DNA of 64,000 nt from Desulfurispora thermophila DSM 16022 (GCF_000376385.1 NZ_AQWN01000007.1:124001-188000), one strand, 5' to 3'; numbered from the stretch's first letter, positions 33,607 through 43,169 are shown. Numbers and translations are program-made. Notes: generated by a model not told the origin, from the sequence alone.

Positions 33607-33744
33607 CAGGCGGCTGACCTCGCGCCGGGAAGCTTCCACCCAGGTGCTGATGGTGATCTCCTTGGCTCGGTTGTTTTTGGGGGGCCGGGAGATGGATAGC
33701 CGGCAGGTTTGTTTCCGGGGGCTGAATTTGATGCGCAGAGCCAT
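33583..33744 (-). CDS. Small basic hypothetical protein
   Basis: A 53-residue frame starting MALRIKFSPRKQTCRLSIS and ending SRLKKYTPGL, rich in Arg and Lys. The ATG has GGGAGGT about 10 nt upstream, and no similar frame lies on the other strand. Its 3' end overlaps the plus-strand terminator. No family recognised; a nucleic-acid-binding role would suit the charge but is a guess. Confidence 0.45.
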   Translation of the reverse strand: MALRIKFSPRKQTCRLSISRPPKNNRAKEITISTWVEASRREVSRLKKYTPGL

Positions 33745-33834
33745 GGGGCGTTTATACCTCCCGCGTTGTTCGAAAGACGGTTAACTTTTGCCTTTATTCG
33801 CCGCCGCGGGTGCTTTTCCTGCAGGGAATTGCAG

Positions 33835-33880
33835 GGAAAGGGACGGCGCTGTAACCGGCGCTCCAAACGGGCTCGCTTGG
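33835..33880 (-). repeat. Small fragment of the interspersed repeat family
   Basis: ACCGGCGCTCCAAACGGGCT followed by CGCTTGGG matches GCCGGCGCTCCGGACGGGCT then CGCCCGGG at 9079-9107. The only fragment seen outside the 7.4-25.2 kb region. Confidence 0.5.
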
Positions 33881-33966
33881 GAAAAGCACGTCCAGGTGCG
33901 TCGTTAAATATGGCATAGCCAGTATACCCGAGAGGTAAACTGAGTGAAAAACGAGGAGGACCGGCC

Positions 33967-34224
33967 ATGACCGCACAACCAGGCGAAGTGACGGTGGAAA
34001 GCATTGTGGCGGCCCGCCTGCGCACTGGCAGCGTGGCGGATAAAACGCCGCTGGACTATTCGGCCACGCTGACGCGCCCTGTGGGCGTGCACTGCTATTT
34101 GAAGCTGGAGAACCTGCAGCTGGCTGCGGTGGAGCTAATGGTGGAGACCAGGGATGCGGAGCATATTGCAGAAATCATAGCCCGCCTGCAGGAGCGCGGT
34201 TATGTTGTGGAGAGATGTGATTAA
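33967..34224 (+). pseudogene. Threonine dehydratase remnant with large internal deletion
   Basis: An 85-residue open frame. Residues about 25-51 (KTPLDYSATLTRPVGVHCYL then KLENLQ) copy the N-terminus of threonine ammonia-lyase, where TGSFKIRGA with the PLP lysine should follow. Instead the frame jumps to VELMVETRDAEHIAEIIARL and ERGYVVER, which is the C-terminal ACT domain. About 300 catalytic residues are missing while the frame and a GAGGAGG ribosome-binding site remain. Inactive as an enzyme; it could still make a small ACT-bearing peptide. Confidence 0.75.
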
Positions 34225-34368
34225 TGTCGAAATATGTAGCAAAATAAGGAAAGTTTTTCTTAATGTAAATTGAAAAATTGGCAGGAATTTCCCCTTGGCA
34301 TGGAGAAGACTTCCCACACCAAAACAACGAGCCATTTTGCAATTAAGGGAAGGTGGTGAAGCCAAGCC

Positions 34369-34656
34369 ATGACTGTAACCGATGTGCGCGTGCGAAAGAT
34401 CATTGCGGAGGGGAAAATGAAGGCCATTGTTTCGGTTACGCTGGACGATATGTTTGTCATCCACGATGTGAAGGTGGTGGAAGGCCAGAACGGGCTGTTT
34501 GTGGCCATGCCCAGCCGCAAGACTCCGGACGGGGAGTTTCGTGATATTGCCCACCCCATCACGGCTACGGCGCGGGAGATCATCCAGAACGCGGTGCTGC
34601 AGGCCTACGAGGCGGCCCTGAGCGAGCTGGAATACAGCAATGCCGCGGCGGTGTAA
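34369..34656 (+). CDS. spoVG: Septation/sporulation regulator SpoVG
   Basis: A 95-residue protein, the usual length, with the family blocks [31 protein letters not shown] and [20 protein letters not shown]. SpoVG is a small nucleic-acid-binding regulator affecting septation and sporulation. AAGGTGGTG lies upstream of ATG 34369. It stands where it is found next to glmU in Bacillus, although here two minus-strand genes separate them. Confidence 0.96.
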   Translation: MTVTDVRVRKIIAEGKMKAIVSVTLDDMFVIHDVKVVEGQNGLFVAMPSRKTPDGEFRDIAHPITATAREIIQNAVLQAYEAALSELEYSNAAAV

Positions 34657-34782
34657 GTGCGGGTTGTTTAATCGCAATGTGTGATGAAAGATCGCTAACA
34701 AGGCGTGTTTGGTACCGGACGGCAAGGCCGGAACTTTGCAGCTGTGGAGTCATTTTAACTAGATAATTTTGTAAAAAATATT

Positions 34783-34806
34783 AAGGGAGCTCCGGGGAGC
34801 TCCCTT
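34783..34806. terminator. Bidirectional terminator between spoVG and the MCP-like gene
   Basis: AAGGGAGCTCC and GGAGCTCCCTT form an 11-bp perfect stem with a 2-nt centre. On the minus strand it is followed by TAATATTTTTT; on the plus strand only by TTTGC. It therefore serves the minus-strand receptor gene best. Confidence 0.8.
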
Positions 34807-34832
34807 TGCTGTGTTTGGCGCTGTATAACTTT

Positions 34833-36212
34833 TTACATTAGCTGCAAATCTGCTCCCAATACGGCTATGGCCTTGCCGGTGGGATCCTTAATTGGCACGG
34901 CTACTGTCAGGCAGGGCTGGCGGGTGATGGCCGAAATATAAACAGGGGAGATATATTGTTCGCCCTGCATAGCTCTTTGCCACCATTCCCGCACCCGGGC
35001 GTTGGCCAGTCCGGCCGGAGGATGGGAAAAGATAAAGCGGCCCTGCGTGTCGTTGGACCAGATGGCTTCCACGGCGGCGTTGCGCTCGGCCAGGGCGGTG
35101 AGCAGCTCGCGGTGGACGGACGGATTTGCTTCCTTAAGCCGCGGGTCCCGGGCCAGTTGCTCGAGCTGGCTTTGCAACTGCTCAATGGCCTGCCGGGCGT
35201 CCCGGTGCAGCCGGTATTCCAGCTGGCAGGTCTGGCTGACTTTGGTCAACTCTTCCGCCAGGCGGTCAATAAATTGACCTGCCGCCAGCACGGTTTCCAT
35301 GTCCCGGCTGCGGCTGTCCAGCACGGCTGCCGTTTCTTGTAGCATGGCGCTGGTCTGGTTTAAAGCGGTGCGCATGGTTTCCTGGATTTGCTCATTAATC
35401 CGGGCGGTGCTGCCCACAATATCCTGCAGGTGGCTTATGTCCGCGGCCAGCTGGTTTTGCACATTGAGGTTCTGGCCAATGCTCTGTACTACTTGTGTGG
35501 CGTCCTGGCGGATGGTGGAGAGCAGGTTTTGCACATTTTTGGCCGCCCCGGCGGTAACCTCGGCCAAATGGCTGATTTCGGCCGCCACCACGCCGAAGCC
35601 CAGCCCGTGTTGCCCGGCCCGCGCTGCCTCAATGGTGGCGTTCAGCGCCAGCAGGCGGATTTGTCCGGCGATGTGCCCGATGCTGGCGGCTACCTCCTGG
35701 ACATTGGCTACGGTGGTCTGAAGCGCCCCGACCTGGTTTCCCAGAGCGCCGCCGGTGTGGATAATCTCCTCTGCCGCCAGGCCGAGTTGCTGCATTACCC
35801 TGTTGCTCTGTAGTCTATTATGTTCTGCCTGTTCTGAGCCCGCCAGTACTTTTGCTTCCGCCCGGCGCAGTCCCTCTGCCGCGGCCTGAATCTGCCGGAA
35901 AGACTGCATGATATCGTTGCCCGCCGCCAGGCAGGAATTCACCTGCAGGGCAGCCGAACGCGCCTGCTGGGCGGAAAGCTGGATTTCCTTGGCCAGATGG
36001 CGGGTCTGTTCCACCAGCCGGTTCACTGCTACGGTTAAAGATCCGCCCGGATGGTGTGCTGTCCTGGCGGGCAATTCAATGGTTTGCCAGTTGTTCACCC
36101 GGGCACCGATTTCCTGCAGCTGGCGGAAAAAAAGCTGCCTGTGCCGCCTGTTAAGCAGGACAGCGCCCGCCGCTGTGAGCAGAATGCCGGTAACAAGGCC
36201 GCTGAAAAACAT
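34833..36212 (-). CDS. Methyl-accepting chemotaxis-like receptor with C-terminal Cache domain
   Basis: A 459-residue protein with one N-terminal membrane helix, a middle MCP signalling coiled coil with the conserved tip region (IRLLALNATIEAARAGQHGL then GFGVVAAEISHLAE), and a C-terminal PDC/Cache-like domain (ERNAAVEAIWSNDTQGRFIF, PVYISAITRQPCLTVAVPIK). The sensor therefore follows the signalling part and, with a single membrane pass, should be cytoplasmic: the reverse of normal receptors. ATG 36212 lies 8 nt from GGAGG; GTG 36221 is less likely. It overlaps the end of the upstream FUSC gene by 62 nt. Confidence 0.88.
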   Translation of the reverse strand: MFFSGLVTGILLTAAGAVLLNRRHRQLFFRQLQEIGARVNNWQTIELPARTAHHPGGSLTVAVNRLVEQTRHLAKEIQLSAQQARSAALQVNSCLAAGNDIMQSFRQIQAAAEGLRRAEAKVLAGSEQAEHNRLQSNRVMQQLGLAAEEIIHTGGALGNQVGALQTTVANVQEVAASIGHIAGQIRLLALNATIEAARAGQHGLGFGVVAAEISHLAEVTAGAAKNVQNLLSTIRQDATQVVQSIGQNLNVQNQLAADISHLQDIVGSTARINEQIQETMRTALNQTSAMLQETAAVLDSRSRDMETVLAAGQFIDRLAEELTKVSQTCQLEYRLHRDARQAIEQLQSQLEQLARDPRLKEANPSVHRELLTALAERNAAVEAIWSNDTQGRFIFSHPPAGLANARVREWWQRAMQGEQYISPVYISAITRQPCLTVAVPIKDPTGKAIAVLGADLQLM

Positions 36213-37326
36213 TGCTCTCACCTCCGGTAACTGATAATTGCCATGTACTCGTCCGTGGCTGTTTGTAAAATTCCTTGATGCTGCGGCAGGCCCATTTCAG
36301 GTCGTTGGCTACCGTGGCAAAGTGCAACAGGGCGTGTACAAAATCGCTGCCGCTTTTGTGGGTGTGCCATTGGTCTATGAGCAGGCTGAGTTCCAGCCAT
36401 AAATCTTCGCTAACTGGGGGCGGGGTAAATGGTTTGTTATGAAAAAGCTGTTGCGCCAGCTGATGGTTTAGTTCCCGGAAAGTGTGCAGAGCATGGGCCA
36501 GCACTTTGAGCATCTGTTTGTACTCGGTGCTCAATGGCGGGTGGTCCTGGGCGACTCGCCAGCGCAGCCGCTGTTCAAGGGCAATGTAAATCTGGTTCGC
36601 TTTTTGCAAGAGGGTGCTGTTATAGTCCAGATACTTTTCCAGATAATACAAGCGGGAATTTATCCCGTCCATCTGCCGGCCGCCTGTTTCGCGGCATAAA
36701 GCCAGCAGGTTGCGGGCCGACTTAATCTGGCTTTCTAATGCCTGGTTTTGCTTGATTTGTTCAGCGTTTGCCGGGCGGGACAGGTGGATAAAATCGTTTA
36801 TGGCGGCGCAGAAGAAACGGGCAACGTTTTTGTTCAGTTTTTCCAGTTGTTCTTCCAGCGTTTTGAGATGGTTGCCTGCCGGTATCAGGGCGTTGATGGC
36901 CATGGCGCAGGCCAGCCCGGCAAAAATTACATACGATCGTGTCAGAGCATGATGAATAAAATCATGTTGTGGAGAGCTGAGGATAAAAATTCCGCCTACC
37001 ACGCCGATGGCCATGCTGCCGGCTATTTGCAGGCGCTGGCACAACCCGGCCGTCAGCATGGCTACCAGACCAATTACCGGTGGACTGTTGCCCAGTGTGT
37101 AGCCGCAGGCGATAGCTACTGCTGCGGCCAGAAAATGGGACAGCACTTGCTCGCGGGCGTTTTTAAAGGAACGGTAAATGGAAGGTTGAATATTGAGCAG
37201 AGCGCTGATGGCGGCAAATAGCGCGGGTTCCAGGTGGAAGAGCCGGCATAAAACCAGTACACCGGTTATGGCCAGCCCGGTTTTTAACAGGTATATATTG
37301 TTGGGTGTTGCCAGTGTTTTGTACAT
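36151..37326 (-). CDS. FUSC / aromatic-acid exporter family membrane protein
   Basis: A 391-residue protein: six N-terminal hydrophobic segments in about 160 residues (ALFAAISALLNIQPSIYRSF, TLGNSPPVIGLVAML), then a long helical cytoplasmic region. This fits the ArAE/FUSC (DUF939-like) family, presumed efflux proteins. The last 25 residues run into the next gene in another frame and look non-conserved, so an ancestral stop may have been lost. ATG 37326 has AAGGGGGG upstream. A strong hairpin lies in its leader. Confidence 0.8.
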   Translation of the reverse strand: MYKTLATPNNIYLLKTGLAITGVLVLCRLFHLEPALFAAISALLNIQPSIYRSFKNAREQVLSHFLAAAVAIACGYTLGNSPPVIGLVAMLTAGLCQRLQIAGSMAIGVVGGIFILSSPQHDFIHHALTRSYVIFAGLACAMAINALIPAGNHLKTLEEQLEKLNKNVARFFCAAINDFIHLSRPANAEQIKQNQALESQIKSARNLLALCRETGGRQMDGINSRLYYLEKYLDYNSTLLQKANQIYIALEQRLRWRVAQDHPPLSTEYKQMLKVLAHALHTFRELNHQLAQQLFHNKPFTPPPVSEDLWLELSLLIDQWHTHKSGSDFVHALLHFATVANDLKWACRSIKEFYKQPRTSTWQLSVTGGESNVFQRPCYRHSAHSGGRCPA

Positions 37327-37360
37327 AACTTGCCCCCCTTACTCTGTTGGTGTTGTAAAA

Positions 37361-37395
37361 CAGCAAAGGCGCTGCTTAAAACAGCGCCTTTGCTG
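37361..37395 (-). promoter_or_regulatory. Leader hairpin (attenuator-like) before the FUSC gene
   Basis: CAGCAAAGGCGCTG (37361-37374) pairs perfectly with CAGCGCCTTTGCTG (37382-37395). On the minus strand the stem is followed by TTTTAC and then, 35 nt later, the FUSC start. No gene ends upstream on that strand within 4.8 kb, so it is not simply a terminator of a preceding gene. Confidence 0.5.
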
Positions 37396-37735
37396 GGTAA
37401 TATTTTGGTCAATATTTTTCTTTGGAGGCAAACCGGTAAATAAAGCAATAATTTTGTATGTATAGCATTATAGCACATCATAGCCAGGCGTCAATCCCGT
37501 TTCGGGAGTGTTGCCTGTTAAGGCTTTGTAAAATATTGCCGTGTGCAGGGACCAATCTTGTGCGCCGGGTTTTACGGCTTTGCTGCGGGACGATAAAGAT
37601 TAAATACAAACTATTAAGTATAATTTAAAAACCGCTTATAAAAAGGGAAAAGCAAAGTTATGTTGAATAAAATTGTTTGGTGTTGAAAAAAACTGTATGG
37701 CAAAAGGTGGTTTTAGAAAGCGGAGGTATATATAG
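37396..37735. other. AT-rich intergenic region before glmU
   Basis: No gene is visible. It holds divergent promoters for the FUSC and glmU genes by position; a small CCCG-TTT-CGGG hairpin is at about 37497 and AT-rich tracts at 37600-37730. The glmU ribosome-binding site GGAGG lies 9 nt before its start. Confidence 0.5.
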
Positions 37736-39109
37736 ATGACACTGGCGGCGGTGGTATTGGCGGCCGGCAAGGGCACGCGCATGAAGTCCGGGCAGCCCAA
37801 GGTGCTCTTCCCGCTGGGCGGGCAGCCCATGCTGGGGCATGTGCTGGATACTTTGGCGGCCTGCCGGGTGGAAAAAGTGGTGGTGGTGGCCGGGCACGGC
37901 CTGCAGCAGGTGGCCGCCTATGTGGGCGAGCGGGCCCAGGTGGTGTGCCAGGAGCAGCAGCTGGGCACGGCGCACGCCCTGCTGATGGCCGGGAGCGCCC
38001 TGGAGGGCTTTGCCGGCGACATCCTGGTGCTGTGCGGTGATACGCCGCTCATCCGGCCCGGGACGCTGGAGCAACTGGTGCAGGAGCACCGCCGGCAGCA
38101 GGCGGCGGCCACGGTTTTGACCGCGCAGCTCGCAGACCCCACCGGCTACGGGCGGGTGATCCGGGAAGCCGACGGGCGGGTGAGCCGCATTGTGGAGCAA
38201 AAGGACGCCACGGCGGACGAGCTGGCGGTCAAGGAGATTAACACGGGCCTGTACTGTTTGCGCAGTACCGGCCTGTTTGCCGCCCTGAAAGAGATCCGGC
38301 CGCAGAATGCCCAGGGCGAGTATTATCTGACCGATATTATCGGCCTGTACGTGGGGCGGGGTGAGCGGGTGGCTGCGCTTTCTTGCGCCGACCCGGCCGA
38401 GGTGGCCGGTATCAACGATCGCTGGCAGCTGGCGCAGGCCGAGCGGACCTACCGCCTGCGCCGCCTGGAGGAACTGGCCAAAAGCGGCGTAACTGTGCTG
38501 GATCCCGAGCACACTTATATTGAGGTGGACGTGACCGTGGGGCCGGACACTGTGCTGTTGCCCGGCACGTACCTGGCCCGGGGCACCCGCATTGGCCGCG
38601 GCTGCACCATCGGCCCCAATTCCTATTTGCGGGCGGCCGTTCTTGGCGACGATGTGCAGGTGTGCTATGCGGTGGTGGAAGAAAGCTACCTGGGCAACAG
38701 CTGCACGGTGGGCCCCTTTGCCTACATCCGGCCGGGTTGCCGGCTGGCCGATCAGGTCAAGGTGGGCGACTTTGTGGAGCTGAAAAAGGCCACGGTGGGG
38801 ATGGGCAGCAAGATCCCGCACCTGAGTTACGTGGGCGATGCCACAGTGGGCAGCGGCGTGAACATCGGGGCCGGTACCATCACCTGCAATTACGACGGCA
38901 AGAACAAATGGCCCACGGTGATTGAAGACGGAGCTTTTATCGGTTCCAACACCAACCTGGTGGCGCCGGTGACTGTGGGGGCGGGTGCCGTGACCGGGGC
39001 CGGTTCCACCATTACCAAAGATGTGCCGGCCGGGGCGCTGGCCGTGGAAAGGGCCAAACAGAAAATTGTGCCCGACTGGAAGAAAAAAGGCGGGCAGGGC
39101 GGAGAATAA
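37736..39109 (+). CDS. glmU: Bifunctional GlmU (GlcN-1-P acetyltransferase / UDP-GlcNAc pyrophosphorylase)
   Basis: A 457-residue two-domain enzyme of normal length. The N-terminal uridylyltransferase domain has [20 protein letters not shown] and the Asp-bearing LCGDTPLI; the C-terminal left-handed beta helix shows hexapeptide repeats ([20 protein letters not shown]) and the acetyl-transfer segment [14 protein letters not shown]. It makes UDP-GlcNAc for peptidoglycan. Followed by prs and pth as in many Firmicutes. Confidence 0.97.
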   Translation: MTLAAVVLAAGKGTRMKSGQPKVLFPLGGQPMLGHVLDTLAACRVEKVVVVAGHGLQQVAAYVGERAQVVCQEQQLGTAHALLMAGSALEGFAGDILVLCGDTPLIRPGTLEQLVQEHRRQQAAATVLTAQLADPTGYGRVIREADGRVSRIVEQKDATADELAVKEINTGLYCLRSTGLFAALKEIRPQNAQGEYYLTDIIGLYVGRGERVAALSCADPAEVAGINDRWQLAQAERTYRLRRLEELAKSGVTVLDPEHTYIEVDVTVGPDTVLLPGTYLARGTRIGRGCTIGPNSYLRAAVLGDDVQVCYAVVEESYLGNSCTVGPFAYIRPGCRLADQVKVGDFVELKKATVGMGSKIPHLSYVGDATVGSGVNIGAGTITCNYDGKNKWPTVIEDGAFIGSNTNLVAPVTVGAGAVTGAGSTITKDVPAGALAVERAKQKIVPDWKKKGGQGGE

Positions 39110-39136
39110 AGGCAGAACTTTTTGGAGGTAATTGAA

Positions 39137-40081
39137 ATGTCTTCTCGCAAGCGGCTGAAAATCTTCACCGGCAATGCCAACCCCGGACTGGCCGAGGAAA
39201 TTGCCGGCTACCTGGGAGTAAGTGTGGGAGCGGCCAAAGTGACCCGTTTCAGCGACGGGGAGATCCAGGTGAAAATTAACGAGAGCGTGCGCGGGGCCGA
39301 TGTTTTTATCATCCAGCCCACCTGCCAGCCGGTGAACGAAAACCTGATGGAGCTCCTGGTCATGGTGGACGCGGTGCGGCGGGCTTCGGCGCGGCGCATC
39401 ACCGCCGTGCTGCCCTACTACGGCTATGCCCGGCAGGACCGCAAAACGCGGGCCCGCGACCCCATTACGGCCAAGCTGGTGGCCAACCTGCTCACGGCCA
39501 GCGGGGCGCGGCGCGTGATCACCATGGACCTGCATGCCGGCCAGATCCAGGGCTTTTTTGACATTCCGGTGGACCACCTGCCCGGCGTGCCCATCCTGGC
39601 CCAGTACTTTTTGCAGAGCAAGATTGAAAATGTCACCGTGGTCTCGCCCGACCTGGGCGGTGTAACCCGGGCCCGGGACCTGGCCGAGCGCATCGGGGCG
39701 CCCATTGCCATTATTGATAAACGCCGGCCCGAGCCCAATGTGGCCGAGATCATGAACATTATCGGCAATGTGCAGGGACGCAACGTGATTCTGTGCGACG
39801 ACATCATTGACACGGCCGGCACCATCACCCAGGGGGCGGCGGCGCTCAAGGAGCGGGGGGCGAACGACATTTACCTGTGCTGCACCCATCCCGTGCTGAG
39901 CGGTCCGGCCATCTCCCGTCTGGCCGAGGCGCCGGTGAAGGAGATCCTGGTCACCAACACCATCCCCGTGCCGGAGGAAAAGCTCATTCCCAAGATGAAG
40001 GTGCTGTCGGTGGCGCCGCTGCTGGGCGAGGCCATTATCCGCATCCACGAGGACTTAAGTGTGAGCAAGCTGTTTGATTAG
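39137..40081 (+). CDS. prs: Ribose-phosphate pyrophosphokinase
   Basis: A 314-residue PRPP synthase. Features: [16 protein letters not shown] start, [20 protein letters not shown], the flexible catalytic loop [20 protein letters not shown], the Mg site [11 protein letters not shown] and the PRPP loop [14 protein letters not shown] 39137 is 7 nt after GGAGGT; an ATG at 39122 falls within that site region and is rejected. Supplies PRPP for nucleotides, histidine and NAD. Confidence 0.97.
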   Translation: MSSRKRLKIFTGNANPGLAEEIAGYLGVSVGAAKVTRFSDGEIQVKINESVRGADVFIIQPTCQPVNENLMELLVMVDAVRRASARRITAVLPYYGYARQDRKTRARDPITAKLVANLLTASGARRVITMDLHAGQIQGFFDIPVDHLPGVPILAQYFLQSKIENVTVVSPDLGGVTRARDLAERIGAPIAIIDKRRPEPNVAEIMNIIGNVQGRNVILCDDIIDTAGTITQGAAALKERGANDIYLCCTHPVLSGPAISRLAEAPVKEILVTNTIPVPEEKLIPKMKVLSVAPLLGEAIIRIHEDLSVSKLFD

Positions 40082-40105
40082 GGTGGGTTTGAGGAGTGTA
40101 CGCCA

Positions 40106-40672
40106 ATGCAGATGATTGTCGGCCTGGGTAACCCGGGGGAAAAGTATGCCCGCACCCGGCACAACGCGGGCTTTATGGTGGTGGACGCCCTGGCCGGCGA
40201 GCTGGGGCCCCTGGTCTGGCGGGAAAGGTTCCAGGCCCTGACGGTAAAGGTGGAGATGGCGGGCAAGCCGGTTTTACTGGTTAAACCGCAGACCTACATG
40301 AATTTGAGCGGCAGCGCCGTGGCGGCGCTGTTGCACTGGTACAAGATAGAGTTGGATAACTTGCTGGTGATCTACGATGACCTGGACCTGCCGCCGGGCA
40401 AAATCCGCCTGCGCACCAAAGGCGGCAGCGGCGGACACAAGGGGATGATTTCCATCATCGACCTGCTGGGCACATCTGATTTTCCCCGCCTGCGCGTGGG
40501 CATTGGCCGCCCGCCGGTTGGCGGGGAGGAAGCGGTGATCGCCTGGGTGCTGGGCGAATTCGCCCCGGAGGAACGGCCGCTCATGGAGGAGGCCGTGCGC
40601 CGGGGTGCGGCGGCGGCCCGGGCCGTGGTGGAGCAGGGTCTTCAGGCGGCCATGAATTTGTACAACCGTTAA
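40106..40672 (+). CDS. pth: Peptidyl-tRNA hydrolase
   Basis: A 188-residue enzyme releasing peptides from drop-off peptidyl-tRNAs. MIVGLGNPGEKYARTRHNAG carries the catalytic His, LVKPQTYMNLSG and YDDLDLPPGKIRLRTKGG the Asp and substrate-binding segments, and GGHKGMISI follows. Ends the glmU-prs-pth operon, with a terminator behind. Confidence 0.97.
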   Translation: MQMIVGLGNPGEKYARTRHNAGFMVVDALAGELGPLVWRERFQALTVKVEMAGKPVLLVKPQTYMNLSGSAVAALLHWYKIELDNLLVIYDDLDLPPGKIRLRTKGGSGGHKGMISIIDLLGTSDFPRLRVGIGRPPVGGEEAVIAWVLGEFAPEERPLMEEAVRRGAAAARAVVEQGLQAAMNLYNR

Positions 40673-40694
40673 AGAAAATGAATTGGAAGCAATG

Positions 40695-40740
40695 CCCCCG
40701 GCAACTGGTTGATACACCGCTTGCGGGGGGTGTTTTTGTT
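40695..40740 (+). terminator. Intrinsic terminator after pth
   Basis: CCCCCGGCAA pairs with TTGCGGGGG (one bulge) across a 20-nt loop, followed by TGTTTTTGTTT. Confidence 0.75.
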
Positions 40741-40936
40741 TATCGAAGTTATACCTTGCCCTGGTCGGAGCGTGGCAAGAACCACCCGTCAGACGTATCA
40801 ATCCCTGTCAAAAAGGGTTGAAGAGGGAGAAGAAATTTCAACTTTTCCAGAAGGATGAGAATGATTTCTTCGGGACAGCGAGTTCGGATGGGAGGAAAAA
40901 AGAGGATTCCAGCTTAAAATGAGGGGGAGAAGCATT

Positions 40937-42112
40937 ATGCAGAACGCTAAACCCGGACGGGTGACTCTGGGTGTATTATCTGTGGCGCACCTGATCAATG
41001 ATATGTATAACAACTTTTTACCGCAATTGTTGCCCGTGCTGGTGGCCACGGCCGGTTTCACAGTGACCAAAGCCAGTTCACTGGTGTCGGCGTTTACCAT
41101 CACTTCTTCACTTTTGCAACCGCTGTTTGGTTATCTGGTTGACCAGAAGAATCAGCGCTGGCTGGTTTTTGTGGGCACGCTGTGGATGGCGGTTATTTTG
41201 GGTTTGACCGGGCTTACCACCAACTATGTTGTTTTGCTGGTCATGGCAGCTGCGGCCGGCATAGGTACCGCCGCTTTTCACCCCCAGGCCTCGGCGATGG
41301 TTTCCGCGGTGAGCGGCAACCGCAAGGGCCTGATCATGTCCGCATTTGTGGCTTTTGGGAATGTGGGCTGGGCAGTGGCCCCGCTGGTGCTGATACCTTT
41401 GTTCGATTCTTACGGGGCCGGGGGAACTCTGGTAATGGTTGTGCCCGGTGTTCTGGCCGCCCTGTTCTTGTATATTTTTGCTCCGCGGTACGAAAAAATT
41501 AGCCCTCAGAAAAAAAGTTTTGCCGGTATAGTATCCTCCATGCGCCCGGCCATGGGTGAACTGGGTAAATTAATGCTGGTGGTGGCCCTGCGCTCGCTGG
41601 TTTATACCGGGCTGGTCACGATTTTGCCCTTGTACTTTAAGTCGGAAAAAATGAGTGGCGGTAGGGTAAGTTATTTGTTGTTTTTGATGCTTTTTGCCGG
41701 TGCTTTGGGCGGGCTGGTCGGGGGGTTTGTTTCCGACAAGTATGGCCGCCGGCCTTTGATAGCCGCTTCCCTGGCTCTGGCGACACCTTTCTTTTATGGC
41801 TTTATGAATACGCAGGGTCTGTTGAGCGACGTTTTTCTGGGTCTGGGGGGCGCCGCTTTGCTGGCCTCCTTCTCGGTAACCGTGGTGGCGGCGCAGGAAG
41901 TTATCCCGGACAATAAAGCCATGGCGGCCGGGCTCAGTATGGGGTTTGCAATAGGAGTGGGCGGTTTGGCGGTTACTCTGGTGGGCAAATTTGCCGATGC
42001 TTTTGGCTTGCTGGCAGCTGTGCATTTATTGTTGTGGTTGCCTCTGCTGGCCGGTATGATTGCCATGACTCTAAGCAAAAAAGGACAGGCGGGACAGGTA
42101 TCTGGGGTATAG
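40937..42112 (+). CDS. MFS transporter (fosmidomycin-resistance-like)
   Basis: A 391-residue twelve-helix permease. HLINDMYNNFLPQLLPVL near the N-terminus and AAFHPQASAMVSAVSGNRKG resemble the Fsr/fosmidomycin-resistance branch, with the MFS loop motif DKYGRRPLI between helices 8 and 9. ATG 40937 has GAGGGGGAG upstream. It is likely a proton-driven exporter; substrate unproved. Single-gene unit between two terminators. Confidence 0.85.
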   Translation: MQNAKPGRVTLGVLSVAHLINDMYNNFLPQLLPVLVATAGFTVTKASSLVSAFTITSSLLQPLFGYLVDQKNQRWLVFVGTLWMAVILGLTGLTTNYVVLLVMAAAAGIGTAAFHPQASAMVSAVSGNRKGLIMSAFVAFGNVGWAVAPLVLIPLFDSYGAGGTLVMVVPGVLAALFLYIFAPRYEKISPQKKSFAGIVSSMRPAMGELGKLMLVVALRSLVYTGLVTILPLYFKSEKMSGGRVSYLLFLMLFAGALGGLVGGFVSDKYGRRPLIAASLALATPFFYGFMNTQGLLSDVFLGLGGAALLASFSVTVVAAQEVIPDNKAMAAGLSMGFAIGVGGLAVTLVGKFADAFGLLAAVHLLLWLPLLAGMIAMTLSKKGQAGQVSGV

Positions 42113-42214
42113 AAATATATTTTGGCAAGAAAATAGCCCTTGGCATTTCCATGTGTGGTTGTGCCGCCAGGATATGAGGGATTAATTCAGGTGAATGGAA
42201 ATGAGGAACAAAAA

Positions 42215-42241
42215 AACTCCGGAGGAGTTGCTTCCGGAGTT
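42215..42241. terminator. Bidirectional terminator between MFS and PRC-barrel genes
   Basis: AACTCCGGA and TCCGGAGTT make a 9-bp stem; TTGTTCTTTT follows on the plus strand and a run of seven T on the minus strand. Confidence 0.85.
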
Positions 42242-42248
42242 GTTCTTT

Positions 42249-43169
42249 TCAGGGGGCTGGTTTTGTATCTATATTGTTTGGGGATGGCGGTTTGTCGGGC
42301 CCGGTATGTGTAGTTGTAACGGGAGCAATGTCTGCTTTTATAGCCTGATCCGGTGCGGGAGAAGGTTCTTTGGCGACGGTTGCTTCTTCCACGGCATTGA
42401 TTGTCTCTGGCTCGAGAGGGTGCGGTGTGGCCGGCGACTGCCTGTGGGCGGCATCCGGTTGCGCGCAGGCAGGGCAGTGGCAGGTGTTTTCCGGTGAGTT
42501 GCTTTCCGCCTGCCCGGTTTGGGCTTTGCGCTGCGGGTAGAGGCGGCGCGCTTTTTCCAGTGACTTTTCCAGGCTGCTGCCCAGGCGGGACGAAGCCTGG
42601 CGGGTGCTCTCCCAGAGCCGGTCGCCTCTTTCCCGCCACTGCTGCAGATTTTCCGCCAGCCCGCCGTCAATTTTAATCATGTTTTCCCGCGCTTCCTCCC
42701 GGCAGATAATCAGGCGAGGGCCGATGGTTTCCACCAGATTGCTGTCCAGAAAGGCCCTGCCTTTCAAAAGGCCGCCCAGCTGGCCGCCGGAAATCTCCAG
42801 GCCAACGATCTGGCCGGTTTTCACATCCACATAATATTCCTCCACCCGGCCCAGCACCTGGCCGCCGGGCGTGAGCAGACGGCTGCCGGTAAGCGTCACC
42901 CGCTCTTTCAACAGTTGCATGATTTCGGGCAGGCTGGTGCCCTTTTCCACATTGCTGCTGCGGTGGATGGTAATGGCGTCGTCGCCCACACTGTGGATGC
43001 GCTGGTAGGGGATGAAGCGTTGCTCTTTGCGCCAGGCGCCGGTTTCTATGATCAGGGCGGCCACCGCCCGGGCGGCCGGGTTTATCACCAGGTCTTTCAC
43101 CGTGCCGATCTGCCGTCCCTCCGCCAGGCTGACCACGGGCAGGCCGGGAAATTGTTTGCTCTTGCGCAT
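42249..43169 (-). CDS. PRC-barrel domain protein with long disordered tail
   Basis: A 306-residue protein with two PRC-barrel domains (residues about 5-80, SLAEGRQIGTVKDLVINPAA, and 90-160, GQVLGRVEEYYVDVKTGQIV), a short helical segment, then about 100 low-complexity residues rich in Pro, Ala, Glu and Thr containing CHCPAC. PRC barrels occur in sporulation (YlmC/YrrD-like) and RNA-processing proteins. ATG 43169 is preceded by GGAGGTG. Function unassigned. Confidence 0.8.
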   Translation of the reverse strand: MRKSKQFPGLPVVSLAEGRQIGTVKDLVINPAARAVAALIIETGAWRKEQRFIPYQRIHSVGDDAITIHRSSNVEKGTSLPEIMQLLKERVTLTGSRLLTPGGQVLGRVEEYYVDVKTGQIVGLEISGGQLGGLLKGRAFLDSNLVETIGPRLIICREEARENMIKIDGGLAENLQQWRERGDRLWESTRQASSRLGSSLEKSLEKARRLYPQRKAQTGQAESNSPENTCHCPACAQPDAAHRQSPATPHPLEPETINAVEEATVAKEPSPAPDQAIKADIAPVTTTHTGPDKPPSPNNIDTKPAP

